Shown one piece after another: positions 39,691 through 49,119 of a stretch of DNA of 64,000 nt (within the stretch, counting starts at the first letter, position 1; each line of letters starts with the position of its first letter). Source of the DNA: Pseudomonas sp. H1h. Lineage in GTDB: Bacteria; Pseudomonadota; Gammaproteobacteria; Pseudomonadales; Pseudomonadaceae. The notes under the pieces are model-generated. The model ran no database searches and was not told the origin of the DNA. It saw only the letters and a list, made by a program, of their open reading frames with translations. The stretch is from positions 372,001-436,000 of the forward strand of contig NZ_AYMJ01000031.1 of assembly GCF_000633255.1 (NCBI RefSeq). Reading direction: 5' to 3'. Position numbers and translations under genes: made by a program.

Positions 39691-39876
39691 ATGCTTGTAC
39701 TCAGCCGTGTTGTAGGCGAGTTGATTTCCATCGGTGACGACATTTCCGTGCGCGTTCTGTCGGTCAACGGCTCCAGTGTGCGCTTTGGTGTCGAGGCACC
39801 GCCGAAGGTCAATGTGCACCGTTCTGAAGTGTACGAGCGGATCCAGCGCAAACAGGCCAGCGAAAAGGCGGGCTGA
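39691..39876 (+). CDS. csrA: CsrA/RsmA-family RNA-binding translational regulator (paralogue)
   Basis: 61 residues. It keeps the CsrA pattern: 'MLVLSRVVGELISIGDDISV' at the N-terminus (Leu4, Arg6, IGD turn) and 'APPKVNVHRSEVYERIQ' with the key Arg of 'VHR' that contacts GGA motifs. Compared with RsmA (MLILTRKVGE...GVNAPK), strand residues differ ('GSSVRFGVEAPPKV'), so it is a divergent copy rather than the main RsmA. Pseudomonads of this group carry several Rsm proteins. Good RBS GAAGGACG inside a hairpin arm. Confidence 0.9.
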   Translation: MLVLSRVVGELISIGDDISVRVLSVNGSSVRFGVEAPPKVNVHRSEVYERIQRKQASEKAG

Positions 39877-39881
39877 AATGT

Positions 39882-40109
39882 TCAGTCGAAAAGATGCTTG
39901 GGCACATCGTGTTTGAGCATCAATTGGCATTGCTCGCTTTCCGGATCGAACACGATCAGCGCCTGGCCTTTGGTCAGCGCCTGGCGCACGCGTAGCACAC
40001 GGGTTTCCAGCGGTGTGTCATCACCGTTGTCGGTGCCGTCACGGGTGACGAAATCCTCGATCAGGCGGGTGAGGGTGTCGACTTCAAGAGCGTCGTAGGG
40101 AATCAGCAT
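39882..40109 (-). CDS. YheU-family protein
   Basis: 75 residues from ATG 40109 (M-L-I-P-Y-D-A-L), matching the YheU pattern of E. coli (MLIPWQDL...LIESFVLREGTDYG) in 'LTRLIEDFVTRDGTDNGDD'. GAGG lies 5 bases before that ATG on the minus strand, so it is preferred to GTG 40115. Convergent with csrA, 5 bases between stops. Function unknown. Confidence 0.88.
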   Translation of the reverse strand: MLIPYDALEVDTLTRLIEDFVTRDGTDNGDDTPLETRVLRVRQALTKGQALIVFDPESEQCQLMLKHDVPKHLFD

Positions 40110-40183
40110 GGGCACCTCGGTTCAATCAATGTCGGGATGCTACGGCGATTACGTTTTACCTGCCAGTTTTTGCGGCATGCCAA

Positions 40184-40249
40184 TTCGCGAACAGGTTCGC
40201 TCCCACATTCGGGATGTGTTCCCCCTGTGGGAGCGAGCCTGCTCGCGAA
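40184..40249. repeat. REP pair
   Basis: TTCGCGAACAGGTTCGCTCC... and TGTGGGAGCGAGCCTGCTCG...; 24-base arms with two mismatches. Lies between the YheU gene and the M42 peptidase. Confidence 0.88.
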
Positions 40250-40273
40250 GGCGATTGTTCTGCCAACAAGGAA

Positions 40274-41464
40274 TCAACTGTCGGAACGCTGCCCCACCAG
40301 GCTGTCCACCGAAGGCACCCGGGTATCGCTCTCCATCTGCGTCTCATGCTCGATCTGATGACTGAAGCGATCGAGCGACGCATTGGCCGGTGCTGCATCG
40401 CTGGCGAACACCGGCGGGCTCAGGATGTACGCCCCGAGCAGGCGGCTGAGTGCCGCGAGGCTGTCGATGTGCGTGCGCTCGTAACCGTGGGTGGCATCGC
40501 AGCCGAACGCCAGCAGCGCGGTGCGGATGTCATGCCCGGCGGTGACAGCCGAATGCGCGTCGCTGAAGTAGTAGCGAAACAGGTCACGGCGCACCGGCAG
40601 TTCGTGTTCACTGGCCAGGCGCAGCAAATGCCGTGACAGGTGATAGTCGTATGGCCCGCCGGAGTCCTGCATTGCCACACTGACCGCGTGTTCACTGGAA
40701 TGCTGGCCCGGGGCGACCGGCGCAATGTCGATGCCGACGAATTCGCTGACGTCCCACGGCAAGGCTGCCGCTGCGCCGCTGCCGGTTTCTTCGGTGATGG
40801 TGAACAGCGGGTGACAGTCGATCATCAACTCCTGGCCGCTGTCGACGATGGCTTTGAGCGAGGCGAGCAACGCCGCGACGCCGGCCTTGTCATCCAGATG
40901 GCGAGCGCTGATGTGGCCGCTGTCGGTGAACTCAGGCAATGGGTCGAAGGCCACCACGTCGCCGACGCTGATGCCCAACGAGTCGCAATCGGCCCTGGTT
41001 GCGCAATAGGCATCCAGACGCAGTTCGACGTGATCCCAACTGATCGGCATCTCGTCCACGGCGGTATTGAACGCGTGCCCGGATGCCATCAGCGGCAGCA
41101 CGCTGCCGCGAATCACGCCGTTGTCGGTGAACAGGCTGACCCGGCTGCCCTCGGCAAACCGGCTCGACCAGCAGCCGACCGGGGCCAGGCTCAGGCGTCC
41201 GTTGTCCTTCACTGCACGCACGGCGGCGCCGATGGTGTCCAGGTGCGCGGAAACGGCGCGGTCGGGGCTGTTTTTCTTACCCTTCAGGGTGGCGCGGATC
41301 GTGCCGCGACGGGTCATTTCGAACGGGATGCCGAGTTCCTCCAGACGCTCGGCGACATAACGCACGATGGTGTCGGTGAACCCGGTAGGGCTGGGAATGG
41401 CGAGCATTTCCAGCAGGACTTTTTGCAGGTAGTTCAGATCCGGTTCAGGGATTTGTGTGGTCAT
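40274..41464 (-). CDS. NAGGN-system M42-family peptidase
   Basis: 396 residues from ATG 41464 (MTTQIPEPDL), with AGGAG just upstream on the minus strand. M42/M20-type co-catalytic zinc ligands are visible in 'DRAVSAHLDTIGAAVRAVKD' (His/Asp), 'SGHISARHLDDKAGVAAL' (Asp), 'TITEETGSGAAAALP' (catalytic Glu pair) and 'ATHGYERTHIDSL' (His). In Pseudomonas this peptidase is encoded next to the N-acetylglutaminylglutamine amide synthesis genes, as here, and may turn over the osmolyte or a precursor. Role inferred from conserved synteny. Confidence 0.9.
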   Translation of the reverse strand: MTTQIPEPDLNYLQKVLLEMLAIPSPTGFTDTIVRYVAERLEELGIPFEMTRRGTIRATLKGKKNSPDRAVSAHLDTIGAAVRAVKDNGRLSLAPVGCWSSRFAEGSRVSLFTDNGVIRGSVLPLMASGHAFNTAVDEMPISWDHVELRLDAYCATRADCDSLGISVGDVVAFDPLPEFTDSGHISARHLDDKAGVAALLASLKAIVDSGQELMIDCHPLFTITEETGSGAAAALPWDVSEFVGIDIAPVAPGQHSSEHAVSVAMQDSGGPYDYHLSRHLLRLASEHELPVRRDLFRYYFSDAHSAVTAGHDIRTALLAFGCDATHGYERTHIDSLAALSRLLGAYILSPPVFASDAAPANASLDRFSHQIEHETQMESDTRVPSVDSLVGQRSDS

Positions 41465-41534
41465 GGAAACTCCTGATGAGTTGAGGCGCATCGATGGTTT
41501 CGATGAGGGGTGATTCAGGGTGTCTGTTGCGGCC

Positions 41535-41604
41535 CCTTCGCGAGCAAGCCCGCTCCCACATTTGGAATGCGTTCACCCTGTGGGAGCGGGCTTGTTCGCG
41601 AAGG
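41535..41604. repeat. REP pair
   Basis: CCTTCGCGAGCAAGCCCGCT... (41535-41560) and its inverse (41579-41604) with one mismatch. It sits inside the NAGGN locus between the synthetase and peptidase genes. Confidence 0.9.
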
Positions 41605-41626
41605 CGTCAGTCCAGGCGCCTCGGAA

Positions 41627-43375
41627 TCAAGAAACAGCCGGCTGACTGTGCGGAAACAACAAATCGACAAACCGCTCTGCCGTCGGCTGCGGTTCGTGGT
41701 TGGCCAGGCCCGCGCGTTCGTTGGCTTCGATAAACACGTACTCCGGCTGATCCGCCGCCGGCACCATCAAATCGAGACCCACCATTGGGATGTCCAGCGC
41801 CCGCGCGGCCCGAACAGCGGCATCGACCAGGGTCGGATGCAGGATCGCCGTGACATCCTCCAGCGTGCCGCCGGTGTGCAGGTTGGCGGTGCGACGCACG
41901 AAAAGGTGCTCGCCGGCCGGCAGAATGCTGCTGTAGTCATACCCGGCTGCGTGCAGGGTGCGCTGGGTTTCGTGATCCAGCGGGATCTTGCTTTCGCCAC
42001 CAGTGGCGGCTTGCCGGCGTCGGCTCTGGGCCTCGATAAGCGCGCCAATCGAATGGTGCCCGTCGCCGACGACTTCAGCGGGACGGCGAATCGCCGCCGC
42101 CACCACTTCAAAACCGATCACCAGAATCCGCAGGTCCAGCCCTTCGTGGAAGCTTTCAAGCAGCACACGGCTGTCAAAACGTTTGGCGGACTCGATGGCT
42201 TGCTGCACCTCTTCGATGCCCTGCAAATCCACCGCCACACCTTGACCCTGTTCACCGTCGAGCGGCTTTACCACCACCCGCTGATGTTCGTCGAGAAACG
42301 CCAGGTTGTCGTCGGCATTGCCCGCCAGCTGCTGCGAGGGCAGGTTCAGGCCGGCGGCTTTCAGCACTTTGTGGGTCAGGCTTTTGTCCTGGCACAGGCT
42401 CATGCTGATCGCGCTGGTCAGGTCGCTCAGGGATTCGCGGCAACGCACCCGGCGTCCGCCATGGCTGAGGGTGAACAGCCCGGCATCGGCGTCATCCACT
42501 TGCACATCGATGCCGCGTCGGTGCGCTTCTTCGACGATGATCCGCGCATAAGGGTTGAAGTTGGCTTCCGGCCCTGGCCCGAGGAACAGCGTCTGATTGA
42601 TACCGTTCTTGCGCTTGATGGCGAACGTCGAGAGATTGCGAAAACCGAGCTTGGCATAGAGGTTCTTCGCCTGACGGTTGTCGTGCAGCACCGACAGGTC
42701 CAGATAGCTCAGGCCGCGACTCATGAAGTGCTCGATCAAGTGTCGCACCAGCACTTCGCCGACACCTGGGCGCGAACACTGTGGATCGACCGCCAGGCAC
42801 CACAGGCTGCTGCCGTGTTCCGGGTCGTTGAAGGCTTTCTGGTGGTTGAGGCCCATGACGCTGCCGATCACCGCGCCGCTGTCTTCATCTTCGGCCAGCC
42901 AGTACACCGGGCCGCCCTGATGATGCGGGGTCAGCCGCGTGGCATCGATCGGCAGCATGCCGCGCGCCTGATACAGCAGATTGATTGCCTGCCAGTCCGC
43001 TTCGCTCTGTGCCCGACGAATGCGGAAGCCGCGAAATACTCGGGTGGCTTGGCGGTAATCGCTGAACCACAGGCGCAGGGTGTCGGAAGGGTCGAGAAAC
43101 AGCTGCGTCGGTTCCAGCCCAAGAATCTGTTGCGGCGCGGCGACGTACAGCGCGATGTCACGTTCGCCGGGCTGCTCGTTGAGCAGTTCCTGCGCCAGCG
43201 TTGCCGGGTCAGGAAAGGTGTGACCGATCAGCAGCCGGCCCCAACCGCAATGCACAGCGATAGGGTCGGCGCCGAGTTCGCTGCCGTCTTCGGCCAGACG
43301 CGCCTGCAAGCGTTCATACGACGGTGTCTGACCGCGCAGCAGGCGTTGGCTGATAGCCGTGGCGTGAGGTTTCAT
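41627..43375 (-). CDS. ngg: N-acetylglutaminylglutamine synthetase (GNAT + ATP-grasp)
   Basis: 582 residues. N-terminal GNAT acetyltransferase region (about 110-290: 'EHGSSLWCLAVDPQCSRPGV' and 'LDLSVLHDNRQAKNLYAKLG') fused to a C-terminal ATP-grasp ligase ('DEHQRVVVKPLDGEQGQGVA' and 'VVGDGHHSIGALIEAQSRRR'). Together these acetylate glutamine and ligate a second glutamine, giving the dipeptide precursor of the osmoprotectant NAGGN. ATG 43375 starts 4 bases after the amidotransferase stop; TTG 43378 is also in frame. Confidence 0.92.
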   Translation of the reverse strand: MKPHATAISQRLLRGQTPSYERLQARLAEDGSELGADPIAVHCGWGRLLIGHTFPDPATLAQELLNEQPGERDIALYVAAPQQILGLEPTQLFLDPSDTLRLWFSDYRQATRVFRGFRIRRAQSEADWQAINLLYQARGMLPIDATRLTPHHQGGPVYWLAEDEDSGAVIGSVMGLNHQKAFNDPEHGSSLWCLAVDPQCSRPGVGEVLVRHLIEHFMSRGLSYLDLSVLHDNRQAKNLYAKLGFRNLSTFAIKRKNGINQTLFLGPGPEANFNPYARIIVEEAHRRGIDVQVDDADAGLFTLSHGGRRVRCRESLSDLTSAISMSLCQDKSLTHKVLKAAGLNLPSQQLAGNADDNLAFLDEHQRVVVKPLDGEQGQGVAVDLQGIEEVQQAIESAKRFDSRVLLESFHEGLDLRILVIGFEVVAAAIRRPAEVVGDGHHSIGALIEAQSRRRQAATGGESKIPLDHETQRTLHAAGYDYSSILPAGEHLFVRRTANLHTGGTLEDVTAILHPTLVDAAVRAARALDIPMVGLDLMVPAADQPEYVFIEANERAGLANHEPQPTAERFVDLLFPHSQPAVS

Positions 43376-43378
43376 CAA

Positions 43379-45151
43379 TCAGATTCCTTGTTCACTGAGC
43401 CACAGGTTCAGGGCCGCCAGTTGCCACAGTTTCGAGCCGCGCAACGGCGTCAGTTGGCCTTGCGGATCAGTCAGCAGTTTGTCGAGCATCGCCGGGTTGA
43501 ACAGGCCGCGATCCTGACTCGGATCCAGCAGCAGTTCACGCACCCAGTTCAAGGTGTCGCCCTGCAAGTGCTTCAGGCCCGGTACCGGAAAATAGCCTTT
43601 TTTGCGGTCGATCACTTCGCTTGGGATCACCAGGCGTGCGGCTTCTTTCAGCACTTGTTTACCGCCGTCCGGTAGCTTGAACTGGCCGGGAATCCGCGCC
43701 GAGAGTTCCACCAGGCGATAGTCGAGAAACGGCGTGCGCGCTTCCAGGCCCCAGGCCATGGTCATGTTGTCGACACGTTTGACCGGGTCATCCACCAGCA
43801 TCACCGTGCTGTCCAGACGCAGGGCTTTATCGACCGCTGCATCAGCGCCAGGCTGTGCGAAATGTTCCTTCACGAAGTCGCCGGCCGCGTCATTGGCCGT
43901 CAGCCATTTTGGTTGCACGGTGGCGGCGTAGTCGTCGTAGCTGCGGTCGAAGAACGCCGCGCGATAGGCTGCGTACGGATCGGCCGCACCGTCGACTTGC
44001 GGGTACCAGTGATAGCCGGCGAACAGTTCGTCGGCACCCTGGCCGCTCTGCACCACTTTGCAGTGCTTGGCCACTTCGCGGGACAACAGATAGAAAGCGA
44101 TGCAGTCGTGGCTGACCATCGGCTCGCTCATCGCGCGGAACGCGGCGGGCAATTGCTCGATGATCTCTTTTTCGTCGATGCGCAATTGGTGGTGCTGAGT
44201 GCCGTAGTGTTTGGCGATCAGGTCCGAATACTGGAACTCGTCACCGCGTTCGCCGCCAGCGTCCTGGAAACCGATGGAAAAGGTCGACAGATTTTCCACG
44301 CCGACTTCGCGCAGCAGGCCGACGAGCATGCTCGAATCGACACCGCCGGAAAGCAGCACGCCGACATCCACTGCCGCACGTTGACGGATCGCCACGGCTT
44401 CACGGGTGCTGTCGAGCACGCGGTCACGCCAGTCTTCGAGGGTCAGATTCTTCTCGTCCTCGTGTGGGCCGTAGGGCAGGGTCCACCAGGTTTTCTGCTC
44501 GGTGCGGCCATCGGCTTCAACGCGCATCCAGGTCGCTGGCGGCAGCTTTTCGATGCCCGCGAGCAAGGTGCGTGGAGCAGGCACCACCGCGTGGAAATTC
44601 AGGTAGTGATTGAGCGCCACCGGGTCGAGGATCGGGTTGATGTCACCGCCCTTGAGCAGCGCCGGCAGGGCCGAGGCAAAGCGCAAACGCTGGCCGGTGC
44701 GCGACAGGTACAGCGGCTTTACACCGAGACGGTCGCGAGCGATGAACAGGCGCTGGGCGTCACGCTCCCAGATGGCAAAGGCAAACATGCCGTTGAGTTT
44801 CGGCAGCAGCGCTTCGCCCCAGGCGTGGTAGCCCTTGAGCAACACTTCGGTGTCGCCACCGGAATAGAAGGCATAACCGAGCGCTTCGAGTTCGGCGCGC
44901 AGTTCCGGGAAGTTGTAGATCGCACCGTTGAAGGCCAGCGACAAGCCCAGTTGGCTGTCGATCATCGGCTGCGCCGAGCCGTCCGACAGGTCCATGATTT
45001 TCAGGCGACGATGGCCCAGGGCAATCGGCCCTTGGGCATGGAAGCCCCACGCGTCGGGGCCGCGAGGGGCCAGGTGATGGGTAATTCGCTCAACCGCTGC
45101 AAGGTCCGCAGGTTGATGATCAAAACGTAACTCGCCAGCTAATCCGCACAT
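43379..45151 (-). CDS. asnO: N-acetylglutaminylglutamine amidotransferase (asparagine-synthetase-like)
   Basis: 590 residues. Class II glutamine amidotransferase domain with catalytic Cys2 in 'MCGLAGELRFDHQPADLAAV' and 'APRGPDAWGFHAQGPIALGH'; then an asparagine-synthetase ATP domain with 'DVGVLLSGGVDSSMLVGLLR' (pyrophosphatase loop SGGVDSS). It amidates the dipeptide made by Ngg. First gene of the minus-strand operon asnO-ngg-peptidase, matching the conserved osmotic-stress locus of Pseudomonas (PA3459-PA3461). Start at Met before Cys2, as required for N-terminal processing; the longer ORF start is rejected. Confidence 0.93.
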   Translation of the reverse strand: MCGLAGELRFDHQPADLAAVERITHHLAPRGPDAWGFHAQGPIALGHRRLKIMDLSDGSAQPMIDSQLGLSLAFNGAIYNFPELRAELEALGYAFYSGGDTEVLLKGYHAWGEALLPKLNGMFAFAIWERDAQRLFIARDRLGVKPLYLSRTGQRLRFASALPALLKGGDINPILDPVALNHYLNFHAVVPAPRTLLAGIEKLPPATWMRVEADGRTEQKTWWTLPYGPHEDEKNLTLEDWRDRVLDSTREAVAIRQRAAVDVGVLLSGGVDSSMLVGLLREVGVENLSTFSIGFQDAGGERGDEFQYSDLIAKHYGTQHHQLRIDEKEIIEQLPAAFRAMSEPMVSHDCIAFYLLSREVAKHCKVVQSGQGADELFAGYHWYPQVDGAADPYAAYRAAFFDRSYDDYAATVQPKWLTANDAAGDFVKEHFAQPGADAAVDKALRLDSTVMLVDDPVKRVDNMTMAWGLEARTPFLDYRLVELSARIPGQFKLPDGGKQVLKEAARLVIPSEVIDRKKGYFPVPGLKHLQGDTLNWVRELLLDPSQDRGLFNPAMLDKLLTDPQGQLTPLRGSKLWQLAALNLWLSEQGI

Positions 45152-45299
45152 AAAGTCCTTACCGGTTTTTCCGTTGGGGAGGGTCATTCAAGTCTGGCCA
45201 AAATGGCCGCTACTCAGAAACTGACCCGGTGCAGTTGTGGGAGTTTTAGAACGATAAGTTATAAGGGGTGGCGACTGACCAGCGGCCAGTCGCACTTTT

Positions 45300-47279
45300 T
45301 CACTTGCCGCGAATCAACGTGCGCAGCGCGAAACGGTTGGGATGGCAGGCCTCGGCGACGCTTCTGGGCAGTGGCAGCGGCTCGTTATCCAGCCACGCGG
45401 CGAGCAGCTCACCGGACAGCGGCGCGGTGATCAGCCCCCGTGAGCCGTGGCCACTGTTGACGTACAGACCGTCGAGCCACGGGCAGGCAATGTCCGGCAC
45501 TTGTCGCGCATCCTTGCTCAACACCGCGTAGGCCTGCGCAAACGCCTGGCGGTCGGCCAGCGGGCCGACGATCGGCAAATAGTCGGGGCTGGTGCAGCGG
45601 AAAGCGGCGCGGCCTTCGAGCATTTCTGCAGGTCGTTCAGTGATGTGCAGGCGTGCGACCAGATCGCCGGAAATCTCTTCGAGCATCGCCAGGTTACCCA
45701 GGTGTTCGGCGGTGGTCGGCGTCAGGTCATCGCTGTTGAAGTCGAAACTGGCACCGAGGGTATGTTCGCCAAGACGTGCCGGTGCGACATAACCTTCGGC
45801 GCAGACCACGGTGTGCAGCGCCTGACTCTCGGCGGTTTGTGGCAGGCGCGTGATCTGCCCGCGAATGCGCTTGAGCGGCAGCTCGGCACTTTGCGCAAAA
45901 CGTTTGATTTCCGCCGCGCCGGCCAATACCACCACCGGGGCGCTGGCGAGCAGGCGGTCGCCATCGAGGGCTTGCCATTGGCCCTCGACCTTGCGCAGCT
46001 CCAGCGCGTCGTGATGCTTGAGCAATTGGATGTTCGGTTGCGCGGCTTGTGCATGGCACAGCGCTGGTGGATGCACCCAGCCGCCCTCGGGGTAGTACAA
46101 GCCGCCGTGGGCCAGACCGATCCCGGCCTGAATTTCGGCTTGCGGCTGATCGAGCCAGTGCACCAAGTCTTCCGGGAACGCCGCGGCCAGTTGCGCCTGA
46201 CGTTCGGCCTCTTTGGCATTGAACGCCAATTGCAGCACGCCGCAATCGTCCCAATCCGTACCGCGTTGCAGGGTTTCCAGCAGACGGCGGGTGTAGCCGA
46301 AGCCGCTGACGATCAGTTGCGACAACGCGGTGCCGTGGGCCGATAACTTCAGGTACAGCACGCCTTGCGGATTGCCCGACGCTTCTTGCGCCACGTCGGC
46401 ATGCCGCTCCAGCAGGCTGACCTGCCAGCCCCGTGCCGCGAGACTGGCAGCGGTCGCGCAACCGGCCAGCCCGGCGCCGATCACCAGCGCTCGACGCTCA
46501 CCGGTCAGCGGGGCAGGGCGGGCGAACCACGGTTTGTCCGGCGCGGGTAGCGCGACGTCCTGCGGCCAGCCGAGAAACTCGCCGCGCAGGATTTCCCACT
46601 TGTGACCAATGCCCGGTGTGCGCTTCATCTTGAAGCCGGCGGCATTGAGCAAACGCCGCACCCAGCCGGTGCTGGTAAAGGTGCTGATGGTCGAACCGGG
46701 TGCGGCCAGTCGAGCCAGTTCGATGAACAGCTCGGCGGTCCACATCTCCGGGTTTTTCGCCGGGGCGAAACCGTCGAGAAACCACGCATCGATCTGCGCA
46801 TCGAGCTGCGGCAGTTGCTCCAGCGCATCGCCGATCAGCAGCGTCAGCGTGACTCGGCCACTACCCAGAATGATCCGCTGGAAGCCCTGATGGATCGCCA
46901 CGTAACGGGTCAGCAACTGATCGGCCAGCGGCTTGAGCTCAGGCCACAAGGCCAACGCCCGTTGCAGGTCGGCTGGACTCAGCGGGTACTTTTCGACGCT
47001 GACAAAATGCAGTCGCGCACCGGCGACCGCGTGTTGCTCGAACAACTGCCAGGCGCAAAGAAAATTCAGCCCGGTGCCGAAGCCGGTTTCGCCGATCACC
47101 AGTCGCCCGTGCGCTGGCAACGCGGCAAACCGCTCGGCCAGACGGTTCTGTTCGAGGAACACGTAGCGGGTTTCATCCAGCCCCGACTGGTCGGAAAAGT
47201 ACACGTCATCGAACACTCGCGAACGCGGGCGTCCTTGGTCATCCCAGTCGAGTTGGGCGTGGGGCGATACAGGTTTCAT
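45300..47279 (-). CDS. mnmC: Bifunctional tRNA mnm5s2U methyltransferase/oxidoreductase
   Basis: 659 residues, normal length. The N-terminal SAM-dependent methyltransferase domain (about 1-240) has 'VIGETGFGTGLNFLCAWQLF' and 'DAWFLDGFAPAKNPEMWTAE'; the C-terminal FAD-dependent oxidase domain begins 'ALVIGAGLAGCATAASLAAR' and ends with 'GLYVNSGHGSRGLITAPLSG'. It removes the carboxymethyl group and methylates wobble uridine 34 in tRNAs. Transcribed alone on the minus strand. Confidence 0.95.
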   Translation of the reverse strand: MKPVSPHAQLDWDDQGRPRSRVFDDVYFSDQSGLDETRYVFLEQNRLAERFAALPAHGRLVIGETGFGTGLNFLCAWQLFEQHAVAGARLHFVSVEKYPLSPADLQRALALWPELKPLADQLLTRYVAIHQGFQRIILGSGRVTLTLLIGDALEQLPQLDAQIDAWFLDGFAPAKNPEMWTAELFIELARLAAPGSTISTFTSTGWVRRLLNAAGFKMKRTPGIGHKWEILRGEFLGWPQDVALPAPDKPWFARPAPLTGERRALVIGAGLAGCATAASLAARGWQVSLLERHADVAQEASGNPQGVLYLKLSAHGTALSQLIVSGFGYTRRLLETLQRGTDWDDCGVLQLAFNAKEAERQAQLAAAFPEDLVHWLDQPQAEIQAGIGLAHGGLYYPEGGWVHPPALCHAQAAQPNIQLLKHHDALELRKVEGQWQALDGDRLLASAPVVVLAGAAEIKRFAQSAELPLKRIRGQITRLPQTAESQALHTVVCAEGYVAPARLGEHTLGASFDFNSDDLTPTTAEHLGNLAMLEEISGDLVARLHITERPAEMLEGRAAFRCTSPDYLPIVGPLADRQAFAQAYAVLSKDARQVPDIACPWLDGLYVNSGHGSRGLITAPLSGELLAAWLDNEPLPLPRSVAEACHPNRFALRTLIRGK

Positions 47280-47502
47280 GGCAGGCTCGGCAACGACAAG
47301 GCGGCCATTCTAGCCGATCGGGCGCAGGCTGCTTGATCCATGGCAAGGCCTGGTTGCGCAGTCTCGAAGACAATCGATGATTTGGGCGCTGAACATAGAT
47401 CCCCGTGAAGAGGGGCTTCCTACACAACATAGGCGGGGAATTTCTCCTCCATCGCCGTGCCCAATCCGCTAGTCTTGCTGAATCCTGGAAGGAGCCGTCC
47501 CC

Positions 47503-49017
47503 ATGTTTGAATCCGCTGAAATCGGTCACGCCATCGACAAAGAGACATACGACGCGGCTGTGCCTGCTTTGCGTGAGGCGCTGCTCGAAGCGCAGTTCGA
47601 GTTGCAGCAGCAGAAGCGTTTCCCGGTGATCATTTTGATCAACGGCATCGAAGGCGCGGGCAAGGGCGAGACCGTCAAGTTACTCAACGAGTGGATGGAC
47701 CCGCGCCTGATCGAGGTGCGCACCTTCGACCAGCAGACCGACGAAGAGCTGGCGCGACCACCGGCCTGGCGTTACTGGCGGATGCTCCCGGCCAAGGGGC
47801 GGATGGGGATTTTCTTCGGCAACTGGTACAGCCAGATGCTCCAGGGGCGGGTTCACGGTTTGTTCAAGGATCCGCGTCTGGATCAGGCGATCAACGCCGC
47901 CGAGCGTCTGGAAAAGATGCTCTGCGATGAAGGCGCGCTGATCTTCAAGTTCTGGTTTCACCTGTCCAAGAAACAGATGAAGGCCCGCCTCAAGGCGCTG
48001 GCCGATGACCCGTTGCACAGCTGGCGCATCAGCCCGCTGGACTGGCAGCAATCTGAAACCTACGACAAGTTCGTCAAATACGGCGAGCGCGTGCTGCGCC
48101 GCACCAGCCGCGACTACGCGCCGTGGCACATCATCGAAGGCATGGACGCCAATTACCGCAGTCTGGCGGTCGGCAAGATCCTGCTCGAAGGTTTGCAGAA
48201 TGCCTTGAAACGCCCGGATGTTCATACCGAGGAGGTCAACGCCGCACCGCTGGGCACTGCGGTCGATCAACTGAACCTGCTCGACAGTCTCGACCTCAAT
48301 CAACGACTGGAAAAGAAAGACTATGAAGAACAATTGATCACCGAGCAGGCGCGGCTGTCCGGGCTGATGCGTGACAAACGCATGCGCCGCCACGCGTTGG
48401 TGGCGGTGTTCGAAGGCAACGATGCGGCGGGCAAGGGTGGGGCGATCCGCCGGGTGGCGGCAGCGCTCGATCCGCGTCAGTACAGCATCGTGCCGATTGC
48501 AGCGCCGACCGAGGAGGAGCGCGCGCAACCGTACTTGTGGCGTTTCTGGCGGCACCTGCCGGCGCGGGGCAAGTTCACCGTGTTCGATCGCTCATGGTAT
48601 GGCCGGGTGCTGGTGGAGCGGGTCGAGGGTTTTTGCAGCCCGGCCGACTGGCTGCGCGCCTACAGCGAGATCAATGACTTCGAAGAGCAGATCGCCGACG
48701 CCGGGGTCATCGTCGTCAAGTTCTGGCTGGCGATCGACAAAGACACGCAGATGGAGCGCTTCCAGGCCCGGGAGCAGATTCCGTTCAAGCGCTTCAAGAT
48801 CACCGAAGACGACTGGCGCAACCGCGACAAGTGGGATGCCTATCGCGCAGCCGTGGGCGACATGGTCGACCGCACCAGCACCGAGATTTCGCCGTGGACC
48901 CTGGTCGAGGCCAACGACAAGCGCTGGGCGCGGGTCAAAGTGTTGCGCACGATCAACCGCGCGCTCGAAGAGGCGTTCGAGAAGTCCGACAAGCGCGCGA
49001 AAAAGCACAAGGACTGA
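47503..49017 (+). CDS. pap: Polyphosphate:AMP phosphotransferase (two PPK2 domains)
   Basis: 504 residues with tandem PPK2-type P-loop kinase domains. First Walker A 'NGIEGAGKGETVKLLNEWMD' about 47-66; second 'EGNDAAGKGGAIRRVAAALD' about 304-323, followed by 'RFWRHLPARGKFTVFDRSWY' and 'KFWLAIDKDTQMERFQARE'. The two-domain form phosphorylates AMP with polyphosphate; single-domain PPK2s use ADP. P. aeruginosa has the same enzyme (PA3455), near its NAGGN genes. ATG 47503 after AAGGAGCCGTCC. Confidence 0.93.
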   Translation: MFESAEIGHAIDKETYDAAVPALREALLEAQFELQQQKRFPVIILINGIEGAGKGETVKLLNEWMDPRLIEVRTFDQQTDEELARPPAWRYWRMLPAKGRMGIFFGNWYSQMLQGRVHGLFKDPRLDQAINAAERLEKMLCDEGALIFKFWFHLSKKQMKARLKALADDPLHSWRISPLDWQQSETYDKFVKYGERVLRRTSRDYAPWHIIEGMDANYRSLAVGKILLEGLQNALKRPDVHTEEVNAAPLGTAVDQLNLLDSLDLNQRLEKKDYEEQLITEQARLSGLMRDKRMRRHALVAVFEGNDAAGKGGAIRRVAAALDPRQYSIVPIAAPTEEERAQPYLWRFWRHLPARGKFTVFDRSWYGRVLVERVEGFCSPADWLRAYSEINDFEEQIADAGVIVVKFWLAIDKDTQMERFQAREQIPFKRFKITEDDWRNRDKWDAYRAAVGDMVDRTSTEISPWTLVEANDKRWARVKVLRTINRALEEAFEKSDKRAKKHKD

Positions 49018-49119
49018 CCGATGGACACGCATACGCGGGGTGAATGATTGTCGCGGTCGGCGGCGGGGTGGACTTATGCTCGGTGCACTCTCATCCGACA
49101 ACAACAATTGAGGTATGCC

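Noticed and set aside
41510..43675. 721-codon plus-strand ORF across a REP pair and ngg
   Set aside because: Includes intergenic REP sequence and lies opposite ngg; no domain pattern.
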